A DNA stretch of 64,000 bases from Paraspadella gotoi. Lineage: Eukaryota; Chaetognatha. Positions within the stretch are counted from its first letter, which is position 1. Each line of letters begins with the position of its first letter. This document shows positions 11,048 to 23,607 of this stretch, piece by piece. The stretch covers positions 19,165,590 through 19,229,589 of the forward strand of contig CM119264.1 of the NCBI GenBank assembly GCA_051294375.1, in the 5' to 3' direction. The position numbers were made by a program, and so were the translations under genes. The notes beneath the pieces were generated by a model. It was not told where the DNA came from. It ran no database searches and saw nothing but the letters and a program-made list of their open reading frames with translations.

Positions 11048-11072
11048 NNNNNNNNNNNNNNNNNNNNNNNNN
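11048..11072. other. Assembly gap of exactly 25 N
   Basis: Directly borders the left arm of the large inverted repeat. The same 25-N length occurs at 46666-46690 and 61024-61048, which suggests a fixed placeholder and not a measured gap. Confidence 0.95.
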
Positions 11073-11082
11073 GAGAGAAGAT

Positions 11083-11790
11083 ATTCGAGTAATTATGGGT
11101 TATAATTAGTAAAAACCTTCAGATAAATGTGACTTATGTTTGATCCATTTAAACTCATTTCCACTCGCACGATTTAATCGAACTTTAATCCAGCTTCGTC
11201 ACACTTTCCTAGCCACACACAAAAATTCATCTTAACCTATCGAGTGGTTAAAATTAGTAAAAAGATTTTAGTAAATATGACTTATGTTTTTTCCATTTAA
11301 ACTACAGACCTGTGCAAAAAAAAGACGCAACCCTAATAAATCTTGTTAGATTCCTTTATTATTAAAAATATTATAGGTCAAGAAAAAGGAACCCTTGGAA
11401 TAAATTTGTTCAAATTTAGCAATCCATTTTAAAAATAAACTCTTTCCATGTCAATTTTTTAATGATTAAAATGCCCAAAATCAATGGCTGAACGGCATCC
11501 TCGGTTTTCCTTGAATCTCAAATGTTTTCACCCTTTTTTGGTTTTGACACCACTTGCGAACCATTTTTTTTTAACTTACGCATATAGCTATAGCACTATA
11601 GATACCAATTTTAAAAAATCATATTGACCACATCATAAAACAAGCGCATTTTGGATATAAAATGGTCCTCTTTTTTTTGCACAGGACTGTAATTTCCACT
11701 CGTTACAGATTCCATCGAAACTTTATATGCGCTTATGCAGCTCAATCACACACTTTCCTCCCACAAAATTTCATTCTAATGAGGGGGGGA
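11083..11790. repeat. Tandem ~165 bp repeat with a MITE inserted in one unit (left arm)
   Basis: Units share the order AATTAGTAAAAA, ACTTATGTTT, CCATTTAAACT, CCACTCG, then a segment with ACACTTTCCT and CACAAAA. One unit runs about 11085-11245. The next begins at about 11246, is interrupted by the element at 11305-11689, and resumes at 11692. The right arm holds the mirror image, with a further unit at about 18220-18400. Confidence 0.65.
11305..11689. mobile_element. Tc1/mariner-type MITE, 385 bp, left-arm copy
   Basis: The left end is CAGACCTGTGCAAAAAAAAG and the right end the near reverse complement, TTTTTTTTGCACAGGACTG. Both are flanked by TA (11303-11304 and 11690-11691). It has no ORF of transposase size. 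The mirrored copy is at 17692-18071. Confidence 0.8.
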
Positions 11791-14562
11791 CCGACGGACC
11801 GACAAAGTAGTATTTAGAGTCGGGATCTACTAATAAGCAGATCCAACTAAAAAATTACAAAGAACGACGGAGTATATACTACTTATAAATTTTCTCCGTT
11901 TTTGCTTTTTGACCGATGGACACTGAAATGACGAAGAGTTGTTGAGTCTTACTATTCTCGTTCCTGTTATATTAGTTGAAAGTTTCTGGCGCCGCGAGTT
12001 GGCGTCAGCTGACATCCTTGACAAATCACCACAATTTCTACTTTGGTTTCTAGTCAAGAATCAGGCATTTTAAACCAAAACGGTAAAATAAAGGAATACA
12101 AAACCATTAACCAAATTGTTATTTTTTTCAAGTACATATAACAAGAGAAACAAAACATTGATATTAACGAAATAGCTAAATTAGACCTAAATTATAAATT
12201 AAGGCAAATAAAGAAAGTGCGACTTTGTTTCTAGAATTTGTCGCCTCAATAATTTCGCAGAGTCCCGGCTTTCCAGATCCCGTTTCCCTTCTCCGCCTGG
12301 AAACCCTGTTTTCATTTCGCTCGAATGACTTCCAATCTTCACCTTGCCAACTACTTTTTCTTTTCTAGCCCACGATCTTTCTCTTGTGCCATTCTTTTTT
12401 TTTTTTTTTGGTCGGGCTCAACTTCAAATATCTTTTCGAACCAGTTTTATACTCTCCATTTTATCCCAGGACCAAGGCGTGCTGTTTTTTCATTTCTCCT
12501 TTGGTTTTTTTCTTTAAAAATTTCTCACAATAATTCAAACAATAATCGCCAAACATCATTTTGTCACTCTTCCATATTACTCACGTCTTTCTCTTGCTTG
12601 CTGCTTTTCTTCCATACTTTCGGTAAATTTTTATCTCCTTTTTTTTTATCAACTCTACGTGCATAAGCTCTCCTATTCTATTCTTTCCTTCCCCTTTTCT
12701 CTAACTTTTCCCCCTCAGCTGTCGCGTCATCTTCCGACGTCTCTCATCCTCCTCCTTCCTTTTCAAGCCGCCGACCACTTTCTTACTTACTGTCTCGTCT
12801 GACCTAACCTCGTCTTCCTCTTCATCCTTGCTTTTCCGCTTTCCTCCATCTCGTCCCCTCCTCCACCGCCTCCGCTCGGTTCGGTTGCTCTCCGAGTCAC
12901 TTTGCGTCCGCACGGCCGCAATAAATCAACGGCATCTCTGTCCAGGTTCCACTCTCGCAAAACGGTCCTGTCTGCTCCGACCTCCCTTCGTCCGTTCCAC
13001 CACCGGCCACCCAGCGGCGCACCTGCATCCAGGCAGAGGTCGCGACCTCATCCATGCGAAGGTCCCCGGTCTCACCCGGTCGCGAGGTCTTCAACTCTTC
13101 TCTTTTTTTTTTCGGTCGGACAATAGAGAGGCCGGGACAAGCGGGCTTCTCTCGCTAACTCGCGAGCGATATATACCGTCTTTCGAGTTTCCTGCATATT
13201 TATCGGCTCGTAGAATTAACTCTAACGAAGTAAGCAGAATTCGCCGAGGATGATTAGGCTTCTGGACTAACATTAAAGCACAGTGAAAAATTACAGCGAA
13301 AAACGACATCCATTTTGTAAATACATTTTCTAGTTTAATCTGAACCCACTAGTTCTTCAGCGAGCAGTCTCCGTTGCCACGGACGTGCGAGGTTTACCTG
13401 CCGGAAAAAGTTGCTTCAGCTTTGTTTCCTTTGGAATCGATTCCCTGCCACCGATTGGACCGAATCTCTCAGGACACCTCTTCGATAGAAAAGGACCCCC
13501 ACCCACCAACGGTCACAACCTCCCTTTTGAATATCTTCTCACTTTTTAAACCGGGTTTATTAGCATTTTCCCATTTCTAATAAGTTCTATATTTCTATTT
13601 CCATCTAGGAAAAAAGTATATCACATTTTTATTGGAGGATATCTACTCAAAAACGTGTCATTTTTTAAAATCAGTAATTCTACATTAAATTTTTTTCAGT
13701 AGCTTCCTTCCATTTTTCGTTGGTCAAAATCGTTTAGAAGTTAGAGGCAAAAAAGATCGCTACCTCAGAGAAAAATGTTGAAAATCATATTTAGTTTTCC
13801 ACTTTTTTAGTATTAATTATTTGTTTTTAGTTCGAATTGAATTAATTATTTTTTTCAATTTGGAATGCTAAAGGCAGTGCACTTTCTTTTGTTCACAAAA
13901 AATATGCCATTATAGAGGGAAAGATGCATAAGAAGAAGATCGCGTTAAAGGTGTAGAAAACATTTAACTGTCATACCTTAATTCGCTGTATGAGAGCATG
14001 CCCAGATGAATGCAGGCAATAGTTAATGCTAAGGGAAGGCACACCAAATATTAAGAATGTTTTACCCATGTTTTGTATATTTTTATTGAAAAAATTACAT
14101 TTTCAAACAATTATGGGATATACTTTTTTCCTAGATAGTAAGAAAATTAATCTTGATAATCTTACTAATACGCTAGAGAACACTGTTTTATTTGCAGGGA
14201 ATTAGCCGGTCACGTTACCTTTTTAACTTAAAATTTAGATAATAGTGCCGCCTTCGGAACAAGTTCACTTCCACTTTAATCGAAGCGATTCCATCGACCC
14301 CCACCTATCCAACCGACGATTTGAGCCAACGCCACCGTCGCCCCTCGAGGCCCGAATATCCAAATGAATTTTCCTTCTCCGCGGATGAAGATCTGCATCT
14401 CACAAAAAAAAAATGTTCTCTGTTAGAAAAAGAAGAGAGAGAATGGGAAGAATCGGGAATTATGAAATTTTGAAAGCCTCACGTATTTTGCGGCGGGAGC
14501 TTTTCCTCGCTTTTGTTATGGTTCCGTTTCTAGTTCAGAGTCCGTCCCTTTTTCAGGAGCCA

Positions 14563-14608
14563 TGGTTTTTATTTTCTCGCGCGCCCCCATCTCAGTATCT
14601 TTTTAGCC

Positions 14609-14687
<79 letters not shown>

Positions 14688-14688
14688 G

Positions 14689-14722
<34 letters not shown>

Positions 14723-14802
14723 CTCTCTGTGCTTCCCATCCTCCTTCCTTGAAGGAAACTAGGAACATGCGGTTGAATCTTCTGGAGCCTCATTCTTGCG
14801 AA
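14563..14802. other. Loop of the large inverted repeat, TC-rich
   Basis: About 240 bp that is not itself palindromic. It holds a nearly pure (TC)n tract at 14612-14728 with unique sequence on both sides. The unique flanks matter, because a simple read-through of a hairpin adaptor would leave no such loop. Confidence 0.8.
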
Positions 14803-17800
14803 GCTCCTGAAAAAGGGACGGACTCTGAACTAGAAACGGAACCATAACAAAAGCGAGGAAAAGCCTCCGCCGCAAAATACGTGAGGCTTTCAAAATTTCA
14901 TAATTCCCGATTCTTCCCATTCTCTCGTCTTCTTTTCTAACAGAGAACATTTTTTTTTTGCTTGAGATGCAGATCTTCATCGGCGGAGAAGGAAAATTCA
15001 TTTGGATATTCGGCCTCGAGGGGCGACGGTGGCGTTGGCCTCAAATCGTCGGTTGGATAGGTGGGGGTCGATGGAATCGCTTCGATTAAAGTGGAAGTGA
15101 ACTTGTTCCGAAGGCGGCACTATTATCTAAATTTTAAGTTAAAAAGGTAACGTGACCGGCTAATTCCCCTGCAAATAAAACAGTGTTCTCTAAGCGTATT
15201 AGTAAGATTATCAAGATTAATTTTCTACTATCTAGGAAAAAAAGTTTAATATTGTTGAAAAGTTAATTTTTTCAATTAAAATATACAAAACATGGGTAAA
15301 ACATTCTTAATATTTGGTGTGCCTTCCCTTAGCATTAACTATTGCCTGCATTCATCTGGGCATGCTCTCATACAGCGAATTAAGGTATGACAGTTAAATG
15401 TTTTTCTACACCTTTAACGCGATTCTTTTCTTATGCATCTTTCCCTCTATAATGGCATATTTTTGTGAAAACAAGAAAAGTGCACTGCCTTTAGCATTCC
15501 AATTAATGAAAAAATAATTAATTCAATTCAACTAAAAACAAATAATTTAATACTAAAAATAGTGGAAAACTAAATATGATTTTTTTCAACATTTTTCTCT
15601 TGAGTTAGCGATCTTTTTTCTCTAACTTCTAAACGATTTTGACCAACGAAAAAATGGAAGGAAGCTACTGAAAAAAATTTAATGTAGAATTATTCTGATT
15701 TTTAAAAAATTGGACACGTTTTTGAGTAGATATCCTCCACTAAAAATGTGATATACTTTTTTCCTAGATGGAAATAGAAATATTAGAAATTATTAGAAAT
15801 GGGAAAATGCTAAAACCCGGTTTAAAAAGTGAGAAGATATATTAAAGGGAGGTTGTGACCGTTGGTGGGTGGGGGTCCTTTTCTATCGAAGAGGTGTCCT
15901 GAGAGATTCGGTCCAATCGGTGGCAGGGGAATCGATTCCAAAGGAAACAAAGCTGAAGCAACTTTTTTCCGGCAGGTAAACCTCGCACGTCCGTGGCAAC
16001 GGAGACTGCTCGCGAAGAACTAGTGGGTTCAGATTAAACTCAGAAAATGATTTACAAAATGGATGTGTTTTTTCGCTGTAATTTTTCACTGGCTTTAATT
16101 TAGTCCAGAAGCCTAATCATCCTCGGCGAATTCTGCTTACTCGTTAGAGTTAATTCTACGAGCCGATAAATATGCAGAAACTCGAAAGACGGTATATTAT
16201 CGCTCGCGAGTTAGCGAGAGAAGCCCGCTTGTCCCCGGCCTCTCTTGTCCGACCGAAAAAAAAGAGAAGAGTTGAAGACCTCGCGACCGGGTGAGACCGG
16301 GGGACCTTCGCATGGATGAGGTCGCGACCTCTGCCTGGATGCGAGGTGCGCCGCTGGGTGGCCGGTGGTGGAACGGACGAGGGGAGGTCGGAGCGGACAG
16401 AACCGTTTTGCGAGAGTGGAACCTGGACAGAGATGCCGTTGATTTATTGCGGCCGTGGGACGCAAAGTGACTCGGAGAGCAACCGAACCGAGCGGAGGCG
16501 GTGAGGAGGAGGGGACGAGATGGAGGAAAGCGGAAAAGCAAGGATGAAGAGGAAGACGAGGTTAGGTCGAGGACAGTAAGTAAGAAAGTGGTCGGCGGCT
16601 TGAAAAGGGGAAGGAGGAGGATGAGAGACGTCGGAAGATGACGCGACAGCTGAGGGGGAAAAGTTAAGAGAAAAGGGAAGGAAAGAATAGAATAGGAGAG
16701 GCTTATGCACTGTAGAGCTTGATAAAAAAAAAGGAGATAAAAATTTACCCGAGAAGTATGGAAGAAAAGCAGCAAGCAAGAGAAAGAACGTGAGTAATAT
16801 GGAAGACGTGACAAAATGATGTTTTGGGATTATTGTTTGAATTATTGTGAGAAATTTTTAAAAGAAAAAACCAAAGGAGAAATGAAAAAACACACGCCTT
16901 GGTCCTGGGATAAAATGAGAGTATAAAACTGGTTCGAAAAGGTATATTTGAAGTTGAGCCCGACAAAAAAAAAAAAAAAAAGAATGGCACAAGAGAAAGA
17001 TCGTGGGCTAGAAAAGAAAAAGTAGTTGGCAAGGTGAAGATTGGAAGTCATTCGAGCGAAAATGAAACAGGGTTTCGCAGGCGGAGAAGGGAAACGGGAT
17101 CTGGAAAGCGGGACTCTGCGAAAATTATTTGAGGCGACAAATTCTAGAACAAAGTCGCACTTTCTTTATTTGCCTTAATTTATAATTTAGGTCTAATTTA
17201 GCTATTTCGTTAATATAAATGTTTTGTTTCCTCTTGTTATATGTATCTTTGAAAAAAAATAAACAAGTTTGGTTAATGGTTTTGTATTCCTTTATTTTAC
17301 CGTTTTGGTTTAAAATGCCTGATTCTTGACTAGAAACCAAAGTAGAAATTGTGGTGATTTGTCAAGGATGTCAGCTGACGCCAACTCGGCCGCAGAAACT
17401 TTCAACTAATATAACAGGAACGAGAATAGTAAGACTCAACAACTCTTCGTCATTTCAGTGTCCATCGGTCAAAAAGCAAAAACGGAGAAAATTTATAAGT
17501 AGTATATACTCCGTCGTTCTTTGTAATTTTTTAGTTGGATCTGCTTATTAGTAGATCCCGACTCTAAAATCTACTTTGTCGGTCCGTCGGTCCGCCCCCT
17601 CATTAGAATGAAATTTTGTGGCGAGGAAAGTGTGTGATTGAGCTGCATAAGCGCATATAAAGTTTCGATGGAATCGTAAGAGTGGAAATTACAGTCCTGT
17701 GCAAAAAAAAGAGGACACTTTTATATCCTAAATAGCGCTTGTTTTATGCATGTGGTCATGTAATTTTAAAATTGGTATCTATATCTAAGCTATATGCGTA

Positions 17801-18294
17801 AGTTTAAAAAAAAAGTGGTCAAGTGGTCAAACCCAAAAAATGGGAAAAACATTTTTGAAGATTCAAGGAAAACCGAGGATGCCGTTCAGCTTGATTTTTG
17901 GGCATTTTAATCATGTAAAAAATTGACATGGAAGAGTTTATTTTTAAAAATGGATTGCTAAATTTGAACCAAATTATTCCAAGGGTTCCTTTTTCCTTGA
18001 CCTATAATATTTTTAATAATAAAGGAATCTAACAAGATTTATTAGGGTGTCGTTTTTTTTGCACAGGTCTGTAGTTTAAATGGAAAAAACATAAGTCATA
18101 TTTACTAAAATCTTTTTACTAATTTTAAAACCCACTCGATAGGTTGAGATGAAATTTTGTGTGTGCTAGGAAAGTGTGACGAAGCTGGATTAAAGTTTCG
18201 ATTAAATCGTGCGAGTGGAAATGAGTTTAAATGGATCAAACATAAGTCACATTTATTGAAGGTTTTTACTAATTATAACCCATAATTACTCGAA
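14803..18294 (-). repeat. Right arm of the large inverted repeat
   Basis: Reverse complement of 11083-14562. Similarity is lost beyond about 18294, where the sequence continues as unique or tandem repeat. The left arm also stops close to an N gap, so this arm may be the one anchored in real flanking DNA. Confidence 0.9.
17692..18071. mobile_element. Tc1/mariner-type MITE, 380 bp, right-arm copy
   Basis: Mirror of 11305-11689, with ends CAGTCCTGTGCAAAAAAAAG and TTTTTTTTGCACAGGTCTG flanked by TA. The length differs from the left copy by 5 bases through indels. Confidence 0.8.
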
Positions 18295-18439
18295 TTAATC
18301 ATAATTGGATGAATAGATTGAGATGAAATTTTTTGTGTGGGTAGGAAAGTGTGTGATTGAGCAGATATAAAGTTTCGATAGAATCAAGGAGTGGAAATAT
18401 GTTCATAGAAAAACCCAAGTCAAGTTGACTTGAATTTTT

Positions 18440-18565
18440 ATTATATGCTTACTTAAATGATGCAAGTTGAAAAATGATTCGAGTTGAAAAATGATTTGAG
18501 TTAAAAAACATGATGCAATTAAAAATAAAAATGATGCGAATTAAAAAAACGATGCAAGTTACAAA
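18440..18565. repeat. Degenerate ~20 bp tandem repeat (GATGCAAGTTAAAAA-like)
   Basis: GATGCAAGTT and variants (GATTCGAGTT, GATTTGAGTT, GATGCAATTA, GATGCGAATT) recur at short intervals, each followed by A-rich sequence, just before an (AAT)n tract. Confidence 0.6.
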
Positions 18566-18566
18566 T

Positions 18567-18581
18567 ATAATAATAATAATA

Positions 18582-18613
<32 letters not shown>

Positions 18614-18654
18614 TAATAATAATAATAATATAATAATAATAATAATAATAATAA
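18567..18654. repeat. (AAT)n microsatellite, interrupted
   Basis: Runs of AAT broken by occasional missing bases. Confidence 0.95.
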
Positions 18655-20084
18655 AGTAACTTATTTGTTTGTACCATAGTAACGTTCATTTAATCCCTTG
18701 CAAGTGATTTACATGTATTGGCGCAGCCACTGGTTTGGTATGGTACGATCTGTTATGATCAGTTAGGTTACAAATTGAAAGAATTATCGTGATAACCGCT
18801 TATTTATCGTAGGCAGATCCGACATTGTTTGCTCAAACTTGTTTTTTCTCAAAGAGAAAACAAAGCAAACAAATAATTGCGGGAATGGTAATAATGTATG
18901 TATGTACGTATACATTCTGAAAAACGTTTTTCTCAGTGTAGAGCACGATTATTATAAATAAACTTTTTTTATTTCCTTTAGTGTGTTAGGGTTTATGCAG
19001 TCCTTTACTCGTGCCATAAGTTCCATTAGTGGTGTTAGTTAAACTGAAATTGTGACGCCATTTATTACCTTCTTTTTCTTTCCTCTGAGAGAGGTGCGCC
19101 CCCTTTAGGCCGCGCGCCAGACAAAAGAGCATTTGCTTCTGGTCGACCAACAGTAACACCATGAAGAGCATCATAAAAATTCGCAGAGGTCGACACAAAG
19201 AGACGTTGGTATCCTGACTCTGGATCTCTACCTTTTTTTTGGGGGGGGGAGCGGGGAGCGAAGACTGAAGGGTGCGGGCGAAATGCAATGAGGGGGGAAA
19301 AAGAGAGAAAAAGATAAAATAGATAATTAACAATATTGATTAAATGTTTGAATAAAAACTGGGAAGAAATGAGTCTACTTAAAAGAGAAAGTTACCAGAA
19401 AAAAAAGGAAGAAAAACTTGCTCGACCGTATCCCCTCCTCTTCGTTACCAGTGCCAATTAAACTCTTATTTTATACTTTTTTTATGGATGAAAAGAAAGA
19501 CGGGATGAGAGATGCCACAGTTCTATTCTCGAGAGAGACTAAAAATAAGGATTTGGCTCCTTTATGAACCTAATGGATGAAATCATCAGAGCGGAACTTC
19601 ATTCTTCTTTTCGTTTCTTTCTCTCCTTTCACATCTCCTTCATTCGCCCCCCCATCGTTTCTTCTTTCTAAACTTTTACCTTCGCAATAGCTCAAAGAGG
19701 TGAAAGTATAGGTTTATCATTTAAACCGTCGCTAAAATTCTTTGAATCAGGATCTCAATCTATAATTATCTTGAAATATTAAAATATTGACTGAGTTTTA
19801 AAACAAGAATCCATTAAGGTTATTTTTACAACAATTTCCAAAACTGAAACAGTCTTGCAAATGTATGAAAAAGTTGCAAAAAAAAGATTCGCATTTGAGG
19901 AAAAAAAAAAGGGAATCGATCGACTCTCATCGCGAATTTCGTTCTCGAAGAAAAAACCCCAAGAAGTCATTAGATGTCTTTCTTCGCACAGCCGACCATG
20001 AATAGAGATAGAGAGAGAGAAAAAAAAATTTCTAAAGAATTTAAAAAGAAACAACAAAGAATATAAAAAATTAAAAGAAAATTC

Positions 20085-20086
<2 letters not shown>
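18655..20086. other. Gene-free stretch
   Basis: No recognisable gene. Short open frames lack splice context. Confidence 0.45.

Positions 20087-20122
<36 letters not shown>
20087..20122. repeat. (GA)n microsatellite
   Basis: Pure GA run. Confidence 0.95.
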
Positions 20123-20127
<5 letters not shown>

Positions 20128-20569
20128 CACATTAAAAACAAAGAATGAAAAGGCGAGGAGAAAGAACCTCCTCGGCCGCTAATCGTTTTTCTCTTTTTCA
20201 CGCGACTTTTCGTCTTTTCGTGAAAATTTCCAATTCCAGGTTTTTTTCTATTCCTCTTCTTTTTTTCTCACACGTTTCCTCCTTTTGTTTCTCGATCTCT
20301 ATCTTCTTCTTTTTCTCCTCCCTTCTTTTCCTCTCTCTCTTCTTCATCCTTTCCCGGGACGAAGAATCATTATTTACTCTTCCATCTCCTGATTCTCCTG
20401 ACCCCTCGTGAGAAGAAGAAGAACATGAAAAAGAAGAAGGAAAAAAGAAATGAATTTTAATGGAAAATAAAAAAAATTGTTTTTATTTTTTGATTTCTTT
20501 TCAAAAAATTTGCATACAATTGAGATTCCTGAGACGTCATCGTCAATCATCATCATCCATCGGAGTTGA

Positions 20570-21240
20570 TTGGGAATGAAGTCGACCGAAGATTTGAGAC
20601 GCGTCGGCGACGGAGAGCGACGAGACTTTTTTTTTTTTGTGCGCGCGCCATCTCGCGGGCGTTGAATCTCATGTAAGCGATATCTCGGACGCTGACTCTC
20701 GTGCGAGCGATCAAGCGCGCGTGCGCGAGACCACGCTTGATTGATGACCTTTCGACCCACGCGCATGATTTGCTTTTCGGGTCTGTGATCGAATTTTGCG
20801 TTTCATAGAAAATGGCTGACTCGTATTGAAAAATATGGCGACAGAGTGACACGAGGATGCTTGGTCGATCAGACTTAGTAAAGCTATTGCCCTTCTATTC
20901 GAAAAGGCTTTTTGAAGACTGGTCAAATGACCAGTTTTGTTTATGAAAAAAAATCTTTTCTCATACCAGTGATTTGCCACTGTTTTAGACATTAAAACAT
21001 AAACTCTGGTGATGCCTTCATAATTTGCTTGACTCAATATCTTTCTTTCCTTCCATCCCTCCCTCCCTCCCTCCTGCAACAACGATACGCTTCCCCCGAT
21101 CCGACCCGCGATTTCGCCCCAACGCGTCATCGCTCGCGCGCGCGTCTCTCACTCGCCACGCCCCCACTCTCCGCGCGCGTTCTTTGCCGCGAGCGCGCCT
21201 TCCTCACGGCGTCGGCGTCACTTCCGGTGGAGGAAAAAGA
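20570..21240. promoter_or_regulatory. CpG-rich segments, possible promoter or GC island
   Basis: 20570-20760 and 21090-21235 are rich in CG and GCGC (for example GCGCGCGCC and CGCGCGCGTCTC) in otherwise AT-rich DNA. CACTTCCGG near 21219 resembles an ETS-type site. No exon is visible nearby, so the assignment is speculative. Confidence 0.25.
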
Positions 21241-21501
21241 CTATAATAGTTTGGCCGACGAAACAGCACAATCTATAAAAAAATGGAATTTTACAATAAT
21301 AAAAATGTATTAAAAACGCAAATAACGACTAATCCCGGAATTAAACGATTTTTAATGGATATTTTCGTTTAACTAATGTATCCTTATTTTATTGCCTGAT
21401 ATTAGGTGAAAAGAATTTCTAAATTACCTCAACAAACATGATTTCCAAAATGGTTTTGGCACGTAAGTGTTTCGTTTCGCACCAAGGTATTTATTTCTCT
21501 T

Positions 21502-21502
21502 G

Positions 21503-21537
<35 letters not shown>

Positions 21538-21540
21538 CTC

Positions 21541-21594
<54 letters not shown>
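21502..21594. repeat. (TC)n microsatellite
   Basis: TC run with a few interruptions. Confidence 0.95.
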
Positions 21595-21598
<4 letters not shown>

Positions 21599-22045
21599 TC
21601 GAAAAAATAGCGATATTTATATGTCTTTCGGTATAACGGAACGATCATGGAATCCCTGCATAAATTGAAGATTATTTGAATCCTAATCCTACAGCTAAAA
21701 TCTCTCTTTATGATCGGTAAAAATAATAATACCGCGACCCTGACGGCTCATTTAATGTCTCTCTCCGCGACGGTTTATTTCTAAGATGAGATCGATTTAA
21801 GCTATTTTAAACTGATTCGAATAAAGCTCGTTAATAACCAGACATAATGGATCGGGTCTCCCGTCATTAAAACGCGATGGAACAACGGTCGACCCCTAGA
21901 TTTCGTTTCTGCGCTTCAAGGTCGCGTTCAATCTCGTTATCGGGGTTAAAAGTCGGGTCCCATCTGGGCCCGCCGCTTTTTCACATGGGACTTGTGATCG
22001 TTCCAATGTCGGAAACGGAATCTCTTAAACTCTCTCTTCTATGTA

Positions 22046-22149
<104 letters not shown>

Positions 22150-23541
22150 CTTTTTTCCTTTCTTTTTATGACTTTCCCCCCTATCTGTTTTTCTTTGTAT
22201 GTGAAAAGCTCTGTATAAAGTGAATTTAATCTGTTTTCTAAACCGAAAGGACGATTCCGATTTTTCAATGAAGGCAACGTCCTTGGATTTTTCTTTCAGT
22301 CTTGCCACACCAAATTTTGTTCATCGGGCACACAATCGTGATCTTTTCAAAAAATTTGACTTTGAATCGTTCACATATAGCACTCACAAATAAAAATTTT
22401 TCCTTTCAAATTGCTCGTCTGACAATCTGTCAATTGGAAGTAGGCGTCGTATAATCACTTCTTTATATTAAACCTTTTCAAAATGAATTTTCCGAGTGAA
22501 AGATGAAAGAATGAATTTCTCGACAACGTTATAAAAATTAATTAAAAGAATGAAGGAATTAAAGGAAAACTCGCTTGGCTGGCACGGATTAAAAATTTCA
22601 ACGCATCAAAGAGATTCGCTCTGTGGAGAATCCGTCAGAGAGCGGCGGAGCGTGTCTTCGCGAAATCAGCGTGAAATTAAAGACTAAACGGCGGAACAAA
22701 ATGTAACTCGACTCTTCATGATTAATATCGCTATATTTGCGTATGTACATATTTTATGTATGTATGTATATATTAGACCTACCAAGTACCTAATACCTTA
22801 CCTAAACCCTTTTGCAAAATTGAAAAAAGTTTTTAACGAGAACTTGTGAAAAGTGTGAAAAGTCTTTGTCTTTCTGTCATTTAGTCTATAGTTTTGTCAT
22901 TCCCTTGCATTCTTTGGTTCCCATCCTTCTATCTGGGTCGAGGTACAATTTAATTAAAGCTGAAAATCATATTAGGTAAGAGAGGTAGAGGCAAATGGAA
23001 GGGACCAGGTTGAGCCCGAAATAAGGCGAGAATTTTGAATTAGCTATTCATAGCAGATAGGACCCAAGGGAAAGGTAACGAGAAAGAATTGGTTTGAAAA
23101 AGAAAGGTCGTTTACTTTAATAAAAAATATGCTATATTAATGGAACTAAAACATCTATCTTTCAAAATGTTATTAAAGTAATTTTATTTGCTAAAACATC
23201 TATCTCATAAATCTTATTAATTAGGTAATTTCATTAGCTATTGTTATGTTTTGGTAATTCGTTAATTTACGAATGATTAACACTCAAACGCGCGTCCACA
23301 CGCACACACTCGAACAAACAATAAAAAAGACTTTAGAAACTCGAACGTGAGGCAGAGGGGAAATTTGGACCTAAGCTGCAAGCAGGGCGCCATCCATCGC
23401 CTCTCGCTCTCGCCATACTTCATCTTTCGCGGAGCCAACTTTAGGCAATTAACTTTCCGATGTTGTCGTCCTCGGACTCATTCCGCCAACAACTTCCCCC
23501 CTTCTCTTTTTTCGTGACGTTATAATTAGTTCGCAAGTACG

Positions 23542-23545
<4 letters not shown>
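22150..23545. other. Gene-free stretch
   Basis: I see no exon, RNA gene or repeat that I can support. Confidence 0.45.

Positions 23546-23603
<58 letters not shown>
23546..23603. repeat. (TC)n microsatellite
   Basis: Pure TC run. Confidence 0.95.

Positions 23604-23607
<4 letters not shown>

Larger units (their letters stand above)
11083..14562 (+). repeat. Left arm of a large inverted repeat (palindrome)
   Basis: The sequence from about 11083 to 14562 reappears reverse-complemented at 14803-18294. Markers are ATTCGAGTAATTATGGGTTA at the outer end, GACGTGCGAGGTTTACCTG near 13383, and CAGAGTCCGTCCCTTTTTCA next to the loop. Arms differ mostly by one- or few-base indels, often in homopolymers. 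No coding gene was recognised in either arm. Confidence 0.9.

Noticed and set aside
12828-13253. 141-codon open frame in the palindrome arm
   Set aside because: Ser/Arg/Pro-rich without any domain. Frames in the mirrored arm break at different places because of indels, so it does not behave as coding.
14563-14802. Sequencing hairpin adaptor as the centre of the palindrome
   Set aside because: A missed adaptor would leave a short adaptor at a loop-free fold-back point. Here 240 bp of unique sequence with a long TC tract separates the arms, so this simple explanation does not fit.
14413-14847. Open frame with a long Ser-Leu repeat
   Set aside because: Translation of a (TC)n tract in the palindrome loop. 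The same happens at other TC and GA tracts (Ser-Leu, Arg-Glu), (ATT)n (poly-Tyr) and (GAC)n (poly-Thr).
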